A stretch of 64,000 bases of DNA from Streptomyces acidicola. Its GTDB lineage: Bacteria; Actinomycetota; Actinomycetes; Streptomycetales; Streptomycetaceae. Of the stretch, positions 1-7,397 are shown one piece after another. The stretch spans positions 27,956-91,955 of the forward strand of contig NZ_VMNX01000009.1 in the NCBI RefSeq assembly GCF_009377235.1, read 5' to 3'. The notes beneath the pieces were generated by a model. The model was not told the DNA's origin, searched no databases, and saw nothing but the letters and a program-made list of their open reading frames with translations. Made by a program: the position numbers and the translations under genes. The number at the start of each line of letters is the position of its first letter. The stretch's first letter is position 1.

Positions 1-585
1 GAGCGCGGAGTAGAAGATCAGCATGTTGTAGCCGACGAACTCCCAGGTGACGATGTTGCCGATCGACGCCAGCACCAGGTCGGGCGAGAGCGGGTCGGGC
101 AGGGTCACACCGAAGGCCTCGTTGATGTCCCCGACGAGACCGTAGCGGGTGCCGTACATGAAGCCCCACATCAAGGTGGCGACCACGGCCGGTACCGCGT
201 ACGGCAGGAAGATCGCGATGCGGAAGAAGTCCCTGCCGTAGAGGCGGCCGCTGTCCAGGGCGAGAGCGATCAGCAGGGCGATGCCCAGCATGATCGGTAC
301 CTGGACGACGAGAAACAGCGAGACCCGTCCGAGGGAGGCCCAGAACCGGTCGTCCTCCAGGGCCTGCGTGTAGTTGTCCAGGCCGACGAAGGTGGTGCCG
401 CCGATCAGCTGGTCACGGAAGAGGCTGAGATAGATCGAGTACGCGATCGGCGCCAGGAAGACGAGGGCGAACACGGCCACGAAGGGGCCGAGGAAACCCC
501 ACCCGGTCCAGGAGCGGCGGTCTCGTCTCGCCGGGGGCGGCGCCGGTCGCGGTTCCACGGCCGCCGGAGGTTGTTGCGTCGTCAT
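1..585 (-). CDS. Sugar ABC transporter permease (MalF/UgpA type), 3'-truncated by window edge
   Basis: Inner-membrane permease of a carbohydrate ABC importer. The frame runs from ATG 585 to base 1 without a stop (195 codons seen). A Pro/Arg-rich cytoplasmic N-terminus is followed by a membrane helix (GFLGPFVAVFALVFLAPIAY), the family stretch LGRVSLFLVVQVPIMLGIAL, and FFRIAIFLPYAVPAVVATLM. The EAA loop that contacts the ATPase lies beyond the window. It is divergent from a LacI regulator with two palindromes between them, so it is probably induced by that regulator's sugar. The substrate cannot be told. Confidence 0.9.
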   Translation of the reverse strand, partial: MTTQQPPAAVEPRPAPPPARRDRRSWTGWGFLGPFVAVFALVFLAPIAYSIYLSLFRDQLIGGTTFVGLDNYTQALEDDRFWASLGRVSLFLVVQVPIMLGIALLIALALDSGRLYGRDFFRIAIFLPYAVPAVVATLMWGFMYGTRYGLVGDINEAFGVTLPDPLSPDLVLASIGNIVTWEFVGYNMLIFYSAL

Positions 586-652
586 GTCGTTCCTCGCTCG
601 TCACATCCCGGAACCGGCGGTGCCGCCCGATGTCGAGGAGGCCGCACCGCGC

Positions 653-670
653 GATGTTTACGTAAACATC
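653..670. promoter_or_regulatory. LacI-type operator 1 (perfect 18-bp palindrome)
   Basis: GATGTTTACGTAAACATC is a perfect palindrome centred on CG, as in LacI/GalR-family operators. It lies 68 bp upstream of the permease ATG, and its 16-bp core recurs exactly 44 bp away. Confidence 0.8.
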
Positions 671-697
671 TCCTCGGAAAGGAGGCCGTGCGCTGTT

Positions 698-713
698 ATG
701 TTTACGTAAACAT
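698..713. promoter_or_regulatory. LacI-type operator 2 (perfect 16-bp palindrome)
   Basis: ATGTTTACGTAAACAT repeats the core of operator 1. The centre-to-centre distance of 44 bp is about four helical turns, so both sites face the same side of the DNA. It is about 100 bp upstream of the lacI-type gene. Confidence 0.8.
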
Positions 714-810
714 CTAATGGCGGAATGTCTACACCGCCCCGATCACGGCGGTCAAGGGATCCTTGGCGAATCCGTGACGCAAGCTGCGCAGGAGAGGAGG
801 CGGCCGAGGG

Positions 811-1908
811 ATGGACACGGCTGACAGAACGCCGACGGGCGTCCCCGGTAGTGGTCGAAGACGATCCCGGGCCGGGATCAGGTCCCAGACCGCTTCCATG
901 GCCGACGTCGCCCGGCTGGCGGGGGTCTCCTCGCAGACCGTGTCACGCGTCTCCAACGGCTACGCCGGGGTGACCGAGGAGACCCGGCAGCAGGTGCTGG
1001 CGGCCATGAAGGAGTTGGGCTACCGGCCCAACAGCGCCGCCCGGGCCCTCAAGCGGGGCGAGTTCCGCACGATCGGCGTCATCACCTTCTCGCTCTCCAC
1101 CACGGGCAACGTCCGCACCCTGGAGGCGATCGCCAACTCGGCGGCCCACGAGGGGTACGCGGTGACGCTGCTGCCGGTCGCCGTACCCACCCAGGACGAG
1201 GTCCGGGGCGCGTTCTCCCGCCTTGAGGAGCTCGCGGTCGACGCGGTGATCGTCATCATGGAGGTCCATCTGCTCGACGCGGCGACCATCGCGCTGCCGC
1301 CGCACGTCCAGGTCGTGGTCGTCGACTCCGACGCCGGCGACCGCTACACCGTCGTCGACACCGACCAGGCCGGCGGCAGCCACGCCGCCGTACGGCACCT
1401 GCTCGACCTGGGCCACGCCACGGTGTGGCACCTGGGCGGCCCGGACGGATCCTTCGCCGCCCAGCGCCGAGCGGACGCCTGGCACGCGGCCCTCATCGAG
1501 GCGGACCGCACGCCGCCGCCGCTGGTCCGGGGCGACTGGTCGGCGGAGTCCGGCTACCGCGCCGGGCTCGTCCTCGCCGACCACGAGGACTGCACCGCCG
1601 TCTTCGCGGCCAACGACCAGATGGCGCTGGGGCTGCTGCGGGCCCTCCACGAACGCGGCCGGCGCGTCCCCGAGGACGTCAGCGTCATCGGCTTCGACGA
1701 CATCCCCGAGGCGGGCTCCTTCCTGCCCCCGCTCACCACCCTCCACCAGGACTTCGCCGAGGTGGGGCGGCTCTGCGTCGAGAACGTCCTGCGCAAGATG
1801 CGCCACGAGGGCGCGGAGCGCGGCACGACCCTGGTGCCGACCCGGCTGGTGGTACGGGAGAGCACGGCTCCGCCGCCTTCGCTCGCCCAGGGCCTGTGTC
1901 GGAAGTGA
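811..1908 (+). CDS. LacI/GalR-family transcriptional regulator
   Basis: 365 residues. After a basic leader, a LacI helix-turn-helix starts near residue 30 (MADVARLAGVSSQTVSRVSN) with hinge helix NSAARALKRG. A periplasmic-binding-protein-like sensor follows, including FAANDQMALGLLRAL and VIGFDDIPEAGSFLPPLTT. It should bind the two palindromes at 653-713 and repress the divergent sugar permease, and perhaps itself. A GAGGAGG ribosome site ends 10 bases before ATG 811. An internal ATG at residue 30 would give a more typical family length but lacks an equally good ribosome site. Confidence 0.93.
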   Translation: MDTADRTPTGVPGSGRRRSRAGIRSQTASMADVARLAGVSSQTVSRVSNGYAGVTEETRQQVLAAMKELGYRPNSAARALKRGEFRTIGVITFSLSTTGNVRTLEAIANSAAHEGYAVTLLPVAVPTQDEVRGAFSRLEELAVDAVIVIMEVHLLDAATIALPPHVQVVVVDSDAGDRYTVVDTDQAGGSHAAVRHLLDLGHATVWHLGGPDGSFAAQRRADAWHAALIEADRTPPPLVRGDWSAESGYRAGLVLADHEDCTAVFAANDQMALGLLRALHERGRRVPEDVSVIGFDDIPEAGSFLPPLTTLHQDFAEVGRLCVENVLRKMRHEGAERGTTLVPTRLVVRESTAPPPSLAQGLCRK

Positions 1909-1933
1909 CGCCTGCTGGGCGACGCCACTTCCG
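1900..1933 (+). terminator. Hairpin at the end of the lacI-type gene
   Basis: CGGAAGTG (1900-1907) pairs with CACTTCCG (1926-1933) across an 18-base loop, and the stop codon lies in the left arm. There is no U-tract, as is usual for streptomycete terminators. Confidence 0.45.
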
Positions 1934-2050
1934 TCACAGGTCCTGGCCGCCTTCGCGAATTCCGGGTTCCCCGGGCGACGCGGGACGGGAATCCTGTCGT
2001 CCGTGCGGCCTCTCCCCCACAATGGTTCGGATCCCGCGGAGGGGAGCCGT

Positions 2051-3262
2051 ATGAACGCCGAGCCCGAGCAGCGGACTTCCGCTCCTCGTCGTCGTGAACT
2101 GGACGTCCTCCGGACGCTCGTGGTGCTCGGTCTGGTCTTCTTCCATGCCGCCCTGGTGTTCGACCCCAGGGACGACTTCTACGTCAAGAACGCGGACACG
2201 ACCGAAGCCGTCACCGTCCTGGCGGGTCTGGCCGTGGTGTGGGCGATGCCCATGTTGTTCCTCGTCGCGGGTCTCGGTGCCCGGCACTCCGTCCGCCGCC
2301 GTGGTGCGGGGCGCTTCGCCCGTGAACGCCTGTTGCGCCTGGGCGTTCCGCTGGTGTTCGTCACGGTCGTCCTCAATCCCCTCCCCCAGTGGCTGCGGGC
2401 GCGGGCAGCCGATCCCGGCCACCACGAGTCGTACTGGAGCTTCTGGCCCCGCTTCCTCACCGTCCACCTGGACCTCGGTGACTTCCCGTTCCTCCTCGAC
2501 GGGGACCACTTCGACACGGGACACCTGTGGTTCGTCGTTCTCCTGCTCACCTTCTGTCTGCTCCTCGCCCCCCTCGCCGCCCTCCTCCCGGCCGGCACCG
2601 ACGGTGCGGGGAGGGCGGTGGCGCGCCGCCCGTGGCTGCTCCTGCTGCCCGCGCTGCCGCTCGCCGCGGTCAACTCCCTGCTCGGCATGGAGGAGGGGTA
2701 CGCCGGCTGGAACCGCTGGGCGTATCTGATCTTCTTCCTCTGCGGCTACACCCTCGCCGACGACGACCAGGTCCGCGCCGTCCTGCGCCGCCTCGCGCTG
2801 CCGGTGGGCGTGCTCGGGCTCGTCCTGTTCGCCGCCACCGCGCCCGGCTTCCTCTCCGGCGACGACCCGTTCACCGCTCGGACCTGGACCGCGATGGCCA
2901 CGCGGGCCCTCTTCGGTGCGGCCGGGTGGTGCTGGGTGACCGCCGTCCTCGGGTTCCTCGACCGGCCACGCGAACCGGGCACGTCCGCCCTCGACCGGCC
3001 CGGGCGCGGACGGGACCTGCTCGCGTACTTCGCGGTCGCCGCGCTGCCGCTGTACGTGCTGCACCAGCCCCTGGTGGTCGCCTTCGCCTACGGAGTGGTG
3101 GGGTGGTCCGCACCGATCGTGGTCAAGTACGTGGTCATCGTGACCGGTTCCCTGGCCGTGCTCCTCCTTGTCTACGAATTCGGGGTGCGCAGAACCCGTG
3201 TGACGCGCTTTCTGTTCGGCATGCGTCCCGAGCCCAGCTCCGTGCGGCCCCGAACCACCTGA
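2051..3262 (+). CDS. Membrane acyltransferase, acyltransferase-3 (OafA/heparan N-acetyltransferase-like) family
   Basis: 403 residues from ATG 2051, preceded by GGAGGGGAG. About ten hydrophobic helices are visible. The N-terminal motif RELDVLRTLVVLGLVFFHAA carries the family's Arg and His in the first membrane segment, and the C-terminus has VAALPLYVLHQPLVVAFAYGV. Such proteins transfer acyl groups across the membrane to glycans, lipids or natural products; the acceptor is unknown. It is convergent with the graspetide ligase, with 15 bases between stop codons, so co-regulation is not implied. Confidence 0.88.
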   Translation: MNAEPEQRTSAPRRRELDVLRTLVVLGLVFFHAALVFDPRDDFYVKNADTTEAVTVLAGLAVVWAMPMLFLVAGLGARHSVRRRGAGRFARERLLRLGVPLVFVTVVLNPLPQWLRARAADPGHHESYWSFWPRFLTVHLDLGDFPFLLDGDHFDTGHLWFVVLLLTFCLLLAPLAALLPAGTDGAGRAVARRPWLLLLPALPLAAVNSLLGMEEGYAGWNRWAYLIFFLCGYTLADDDQVRAVLRRLALPVGVLGLVLFAATAPGFLSGDDPFTARTWTAMATRALFGAAGWCWVTAVLGFLDRPREPGTSALDRPGRGRDLLAYFAVAALPLYVLHQPLVVAFAYGVVGWSAPIVVKYVVIVTGSLAVLLLVYEFGVRRTRVTRFLFGMRPEPSSVRPRTT

Positions 3263-3277
3263 CCCACCGCTGCCCCG

Positions 3278-4234
3278 TCACCAACGAGGCTTGGGCGCCC
3301 GCGATTCCGGCCGGCGCCATGACAGCCACAGGGCGACCGCTTCCGCGATGGGCTGCTCCGTCTCCAGTTCGACGAAGCCGAACTGCCCGCCCTGATTGCA
3401 TTCCAGAAACCACCACACCCCCTCATCGTCCTCGGCGAAGTCGAATGCTGCGTACGCGAGACCGGCGAGGGACAGGTACTCCAACGCCGACGTGGTGATG
3501 CGGTCGGGCACCGGGACGGCTTCCCAGACGTACTCGGTGTCGCCGTAGCGGCCGTCGATCTGACCGGGGGCGGCCCGCTTGCGGGCGGCGAACAGACGGT
3601 CGCCGACGCAGGTCAGACGAATGTCGGCCCTCTTGGGTACGTACCGCTGCAGCAGCGCGGGGCCGGCGGCCACCGCGCCGAAGTCGATGCCGGGCCCGAT
3701 CAGCGTCGTCGGCAGGGCGACGGCGGGGTCGTCGGGCGGTGGGCCCGAGGCCGACTTCACGACCACGTCCCGGTGCAGCTCGGCGAACTGCTCGGCCACC
3801 CTCGGTGCCGTGGTGAAGACGGTCGGCGGTACGGCGAAGCCGCTGAAGTGGGCGACCCTCAACTGCCATGGTTTGTGCCGCGCCTGGTCGGCGTTGCCCG
3901 GGTGGTTCATCCACGCGGGCGAGGCCGAGTAGAGCATGCCGTAGAGCGCCTGCCGCGTCTCGGCGGTCAGCCATGCGGACGGCTGGGCCGCGTGGGCGGC
4001 GGGGTCGCCCGGCCTGCGCACCCACACGGAGCGCAGGCCGCCCATGCTCAGCACATGCCCGTTGACCGACAGATGGCCGTCGAAGTCGCCGTGTGCGTAG
4101 TCCGCCGACAGCACGGCCTTACCCGGGATGTCGGCCGGATCCAGGCGCATCACCGGCGCGCCCAGCCTGTTGAGCTCCGCCACCACCATATCGGCGGTGA
4201 CGTCCTGCTCCGACGTGAGGATCAGTACGGTCAC
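3278..4234 (-). CDS. tgmB: ATP-grasp ribosomal peptide maturase (graspetide ligase, SAV_5884 type)
   Basis: 318 residues from GTG 4234. ATP-grasp enzymes of this family activate Asp/Glu side chains of a precursor peptide as acyl-phosphates and join them to Ser/Thr (ester) or Lys (amide), giving a macrocyclic graspetide. Visible are an N-terminal pre-ATP-grasp domain (TVLILTSEQDVTADMVV), nucleotide-binding VVVKSASG, DIRLTCVGDRLFAARK, and metal-ligand ExN in WWFLECNQGGQFGFVE. It starts 12 bases after the precursor stop codon, so both are almost certainly one transcript. Length and motif order match family members paired with a TIGR04186-like precursor. Confidence 0.9.
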   Translation of the reverse strand: MTVLILTSEQDVTADMVVAELNRLGAPVMRLDPADIPGKAVLSADYAHGDFDGHLSVNGHVLSMGGLRSVWVRRPGDPAAHAAQPSAWLTAETRQALYGMLYSASPAWMNHPGNADQARHKPWQLRVAHFSGFAVPPTVFTTAPRVAEQFAELHRDVVVKSASGPPPDDPAVALPTTLIGPGIDFGAVAAGPALLQRYVPKRADIRLTCVGDRLFAARKRAAPGQIDGRYGDTEYVWEAVPVPDRITTSALEYLSLAGLAYAAFDFAEDDEGVWWFLECNQGGQFGFVELETEQPIAEAVALWLSWRRPESRAPKPRW

Positions 4235-4246
4235 GGGCGGCGGCTG

Positions 4247-4474
4247 TCAGTCGTCGAAGTGTGTCTGGGAGCCCGCCGTGGACGTCGTGGTGCCGACCGC
4301 GAGCAGGAGGTCCCGGTCGGCGACGGCGGGACGGCCGTCGCCGAGCACGTTCAGCTGCAACGAAGCGTCGAAGCTGTAGGGCTCCACCACGATCGGCAGG
4401 GCTCTGGGCCGGACGTAGTTCAAGGTGAACGGTCGCAAGGCGAACCTCCCAGGTCGAACGATGTCTGTACGCAT
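4247..4474 (-). CDS. tgmA: Graspetide precursor peptide (putative ATP-grasp-modified RiPP)
   Basis: 75 residues from ATG 4474. A leader with the family signature RPFTLNYVRPR precedes QLNVLGDGRPAVADRDLLLA, and the likely core is GTTTSTAGSQTHFDD at the extreme C-terminus. The core has seven Ser/Thr hydroxyls and two terminal Asp, so at most two ester links are expected. A TTG at 4438 (residue 13) sits six bases behind GGGAGG and puts RPFTLNY right at the N-terminus; it is a strong alternative start giving 63 residues. The ATG 4474 has only AAGGA abutting it. The gene is directly upstream of its ligase. Confidence 0.85.
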   Translation of the reverse strand: MRTDIVRPGRFALRPFTLNYVRPRALPIVVEPYSFDASLQLNVLGDGRPAVADRDLLLAVGTTTSTAGSQTHFDD

Positions 4475-4734
4475 TCCTTAACGTCCGTATGTCGTAAGGA
4501 ATTCATCACTTTCCGCCACATCAGGGTGAAGGTCATCACATCAACCTCGGGGCTCGTTTTTGCGTCCGCCCCCTGTGTGCACGGGTCCTGAGGAGCCGTC
4601 AGAGACGCGGGTTGCATCCCGTTCACGATCCCGGCGCATGGTGGTGAAGGTCAGGCCCCGCGTGAAAGGCTCGCCCCGCACGGTCTCCGTCAGGGGTCGG
4701 TGACGTACGGGATCGGCACAGGAGAGGCGGCGGC

Positions 4735-5622
4735 ATGCGCATCGGACTGCTCGGTACAGGACCGTGGGCCGACATGGCCCATGCCCCGGCGTTGAGCGGG
4801 CATCCCGGACTGGACTTCGTGGGGGTGTGGGGCCGGCGCGCGGAGGCGGCCGAGGAACTGGCCGGCCGGCACGGCACACGGGCGTACGAGGACGTCGACG
4901 CGCTGCTCGCCGAGGTGGACGCGGTCGCTGTCGCGCTGCCTCCATCCGTACAGGCCCCGCTCGCCGTGCGTGCCGCGCGGGCGCGGTGCCATCTGCTGCT
5001 GGACAAGCCCGTCGCGACCAGCGTCGAGGAGGGGCGGGCCGTCGTCGAGGCGGCCCGCGAGACCGGGGTTTCCTCGGTCGTGTTCTTCACCTCGCGTTTC
5101 CAGACGGCGACACAGGCCTGGATCACCGAACAGGCGGCCCTGGACGGCTGGTTCACGGCGCGGGCGGAGTGGCTCGGCTCGGTGTTCACCAGCGACAGTC
5201 CGTTCGGGGCGTCACCGTGGCGCCGGGAGAAGGGGGGCCTGTGGGACGTCGGTCCGCACGCCCTGTCGCTGCTGCTGCCGGTGCTCGGCGACGTCGCGCG
5301 GGTGGCTGCCGCCGCACGCGGCCCGGAGGACACCGTCCATCTGGTCCTCGAACACGCGGGCGGGGCGTCGAGCACTCTGACCCTCGGCCTCACGGCTCCG
5401 CCGGCGGCCGCCGGGGCCACGGTGGAGCTGCGCGGCAAGGCCGGAGTCACGGTTCTGCCCTCGTCCTCCGAGGGACCGGTGGAGGCTCTCCAGCGGGCCG
5501 CCGACGCCCTCCTCTCCGCCGTCGAGACCGGCCGCCCGCACGACTGCGACGCCGCCTTCGGCCTGCGGGTGACGGAGATACTCGCCGAGGCCGAGGGACA
5601 GTTGGGCGGTGCGGACGAGTAG
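4735..5622 (+). CDS. Gfo/Idh/MocA-family NAD(P)-dependent oxidoreductase
   Basis: 295 residues. An N-terminal Rossmann fold (RIGLLGTGPWADMAHAPAL) precedes VAVALPP and the active-site motif LLLDKPVA, where Asp replaces the usual Glu of EKP. A C-terminal alpha/beta domain includes GGLWDVGPHALSLLLPVLG, with the family's catalytic-type GPHAL. These enzymes oxidise or reduce sugars and cyclitols; the substrate is not predictable. ATG 4735 follows AGGAGAGG. It is divergent from the graspetide precursor with about 260 bases between, in which I see no gene. Confidence 0.92.
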   Translation: MRIGLLGTGPWADMAHAPALSGHPGLDFVGVWGRRAEAAEELAGRHGTRAYEDVDALLAEVDAVAVALPPSVQAPLAVRAARARCHLLLDKPVATSVEEGRAVVEAARETGVSSVVFFTSRFQTATQAWITEQAALDGWFTARAEWLGSVFTSDSPFGASPWRREKGGLWDVGPHALSLLLPVLGDVARVAAAARGPEDTVHLVLEHAGGASSTLTLGLTAPPAAAGATVELRGKAGVTVLPSSSEGPVEALQRAADALLSAVETGRPHDCDAAFGLRVTEILAEAEGQLGGADE

Positions 5623-5797
5623 CGCTGACCACGCGTACCGTCTCGTTCCGCACGACACCGCGCCACAACTCGGCCGCTACGAGGGCTGGTCGACACGCAC
5701 CGCAGTGACGGATGCTGTGGGCCGCACTCGTTCATGTCACACACGACGGCGAAGGAGGCTGCCCGGTGCTGGCTGTGGCTGTGGGGGATCCGGTCCG

Positions 5798-6991
5798 ATG
5801 AGCGATGCCGAGGACGACGCGCGGAAGATCGACAGGGGGCGCCCCCACCCGGGTTGTCCGGTCCGCCGGGCGGACGACGGATCGTGGCAGGTGCACGGTT
5901 ATACGGCCGCGCGATCGGTGCTGCGCAGTTCCGGGACCGTGCAGGCCGGGCTGGGCATCGAGACCGTGGAGAAACTGCCACCGAACGTCCGTCGCCCGGT
6001 GCTGTACCGGGACGGCCCCGAACACCGGGAACACCGGCGGCAGACCGCGCGCTTCTTCACCCCGCGCCGGGTGGACGAGCACTACCGCGAGCTCATGGAG
6101 CGCATCGCGGAGCAGCAGTTGGAGACGCTGCGTACGAAGGGCGAGACACAACTGGCCGACCTGGGCTTCGGCATGGCCATCGGAGTGGTGAGCGAGATCG
6201 TCGGCCTGCGGTACAGCAGGCCGGGCATCCGCCGACGACTGGAGCGCTTCTTCCCGGAGAAGTTCGGTGAACCGGGTCTGACCAGTGCGCGGGGCATCTA
6301 CTGGTTCTTCCGGCAGAACACCAACTGGCTCCGTATCTACCTCGCCGACGTCCGCCCCGCCATCCGCGCGCACCGGCGCCGCGCACACGATGATCTGATC
6401 TCGCATCTGATCGACGAGGGCTGCACGGACGCCGAGATCCTCGGCGAGTGCCTCACCTTCGCCGCCGCCGGAATGGTCACCACGCGGGAGTTCATCTCCG
6501 TGGCCGCGTGGCACCTGTTCAGCGACGCGGAGCTGCTCGGACGTTACCGGGCCGCGGACGAGGCAGGACGCCTCGCTGTCCTCCACGAGATCCTGCGGCT
6601 GGAGCCCGTGGTCGGCAGGCTGCGCCGCCGGGCAACGGCCGAACTGCGGGTGCCTTCGGCCGACGGGCCCGTTCTCGTGCGGCCCGGCGAGTTCGTCGAC
6701 ATCTTCCTCGACGACGCCAACACCGATGCGGACGTGGTGGGTTACCGGCCATTGCGGGTCCAGCCGGGCCGAGACCTGGCGGAGGGCCCCGGCGCGGCGG
6801 GTCTGTCCTTCGGCGACGGCGCGCACCGTTGTCCCGGGGCGGTCGTCGCGATCCAGGAGGCCGACATCCTTCTCACTCGTCTCTTCGCTCTGGACGGCGT
6901 CCGGATGACGGCGCACCCACGTATCTCCTTCAAGGACGACATCGGGGGTTACGAGATCCGCGGCCTGACGGTGGCGCTGGGCGGGGCCTGA
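5798..6991 (+). CDS. Cytochrome P450 (divergent I-helix)
   Basis: 397 residues from ATG 5798, behind GGGGGA. The ExxR motif is E264-R267 (HEILRLEP), and the heme-binding loop LSFGDGAHRCPG places the thiolate ligand at Cys345. The I-helix reads FAAAGMVTTRE (221-231): Thr is kept, but the acidic residue that normally precedes it in AGxE/DT is Val, so oxygen activation may differ. Redox partners are not encoded nearby. No operon partner is clear, since the upstream gene ends 175 bases away. It may belong with the adjacent graspetide locus, but this is only proximity. Confidence 0.88.
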   Translation: MSDAEDDARKIDRGRPHPGCPVRRADDGSWQVHGYTAARSVLRSSGTVQAGLGIETVEKLPPNVRRPVLYRDGPEHREHRRQTARFFTPRRVDEHYRELMERIAEQQLETLRTKGETQLADLGFGMAIGVVSEIVGLRYSRPGIRRRLERFFPEKFGEPGLTSARGIYWFFRQNTNWLRIYLADVRPAIRAHRRRAHDDLISHLIDEGCTDAEILGECLTFAAAGMVTTREFISVAAWHLFSDAELLGRYRAADEAGRLAVLHEILRLEPVVGRLRRRATAELRVPSADGPVLVRPGEFVDIFLDDANTDADVVGYRPLRVQPGRDLAEGPGAAGLSFGDGAHRCPGAVVAIQEADILLTRLFALDGVRMTAHPRISFKDDIGGYEIRGLTVALGGA

Positions 6992-7012
6992 CCCGGGCCT
7001 GACCGGGGTCAG
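6988..7012. terminator. Small bidirectional hairpin between P450 and hydrolase remnant
   Basis: CTGACCC (6988-6994) pairs with GGGTCAG (7006-7012) over an 11-base loop. The stem covers the stop codons of the P450 on the plus strand and the remnant on the minus strand. Confidence 0.35.
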
Positions 7013-7350
7013 CGCGTCTTGGCGAAGAACTCGCGTACGTCGCCGACGAGGAGGTCCGGTGCCTCCGTGGCGAGGAAGTGTCCGCCGGGGTCGAGTTCGG
7101 TCCACCGGACGACGTAGTGGTCGCGCTCGGCCCGGCGGCGGACGGTCACGTCGTGGGTGGAGGAGCATGGGCGCGATGCCCGAACTGCCGCTTGCCTTCC
7201 ACATGTTCCGTAACCGCGCGATCACTGCACTGTCCGGCCGGTGGGGTGGAGAAACCGAAACCCGGCAGTGACGGCACGACCAGGTGGAAGGCGACCGCCG
7301 GGTCATCGCCGTGGGCGCGGGGATCGACGCACTACGGGCCGGGTAGTCGC
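7009..7350 (-). pseudogene. Decayed epoxide hydrolase fragment
   Basis: On the minus strand two blocks match the intact epoxide hydrolase at 50278-51543. One block (about 7270-7350) reads [27 protein letters not shown], in pieces DPRAHGDDP and [14 protein letters not shown]. The other (about 7009-7165) reads VVRWTELDPGG then LLVGDVREFFAK before TGA 7009. They are out of frame with each other, and roughly 200 residues between the oxyanion-hole region and the C-terminal His region are missing. No start codon or complete active site remains, so this is a deletion remnant. Confidence 0.75.
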
Positions 7351-7397
7351 TCGCTCTTCCGGTCCGGTCTCACGGGGCGCCCGGGCTCAGGGTCACG

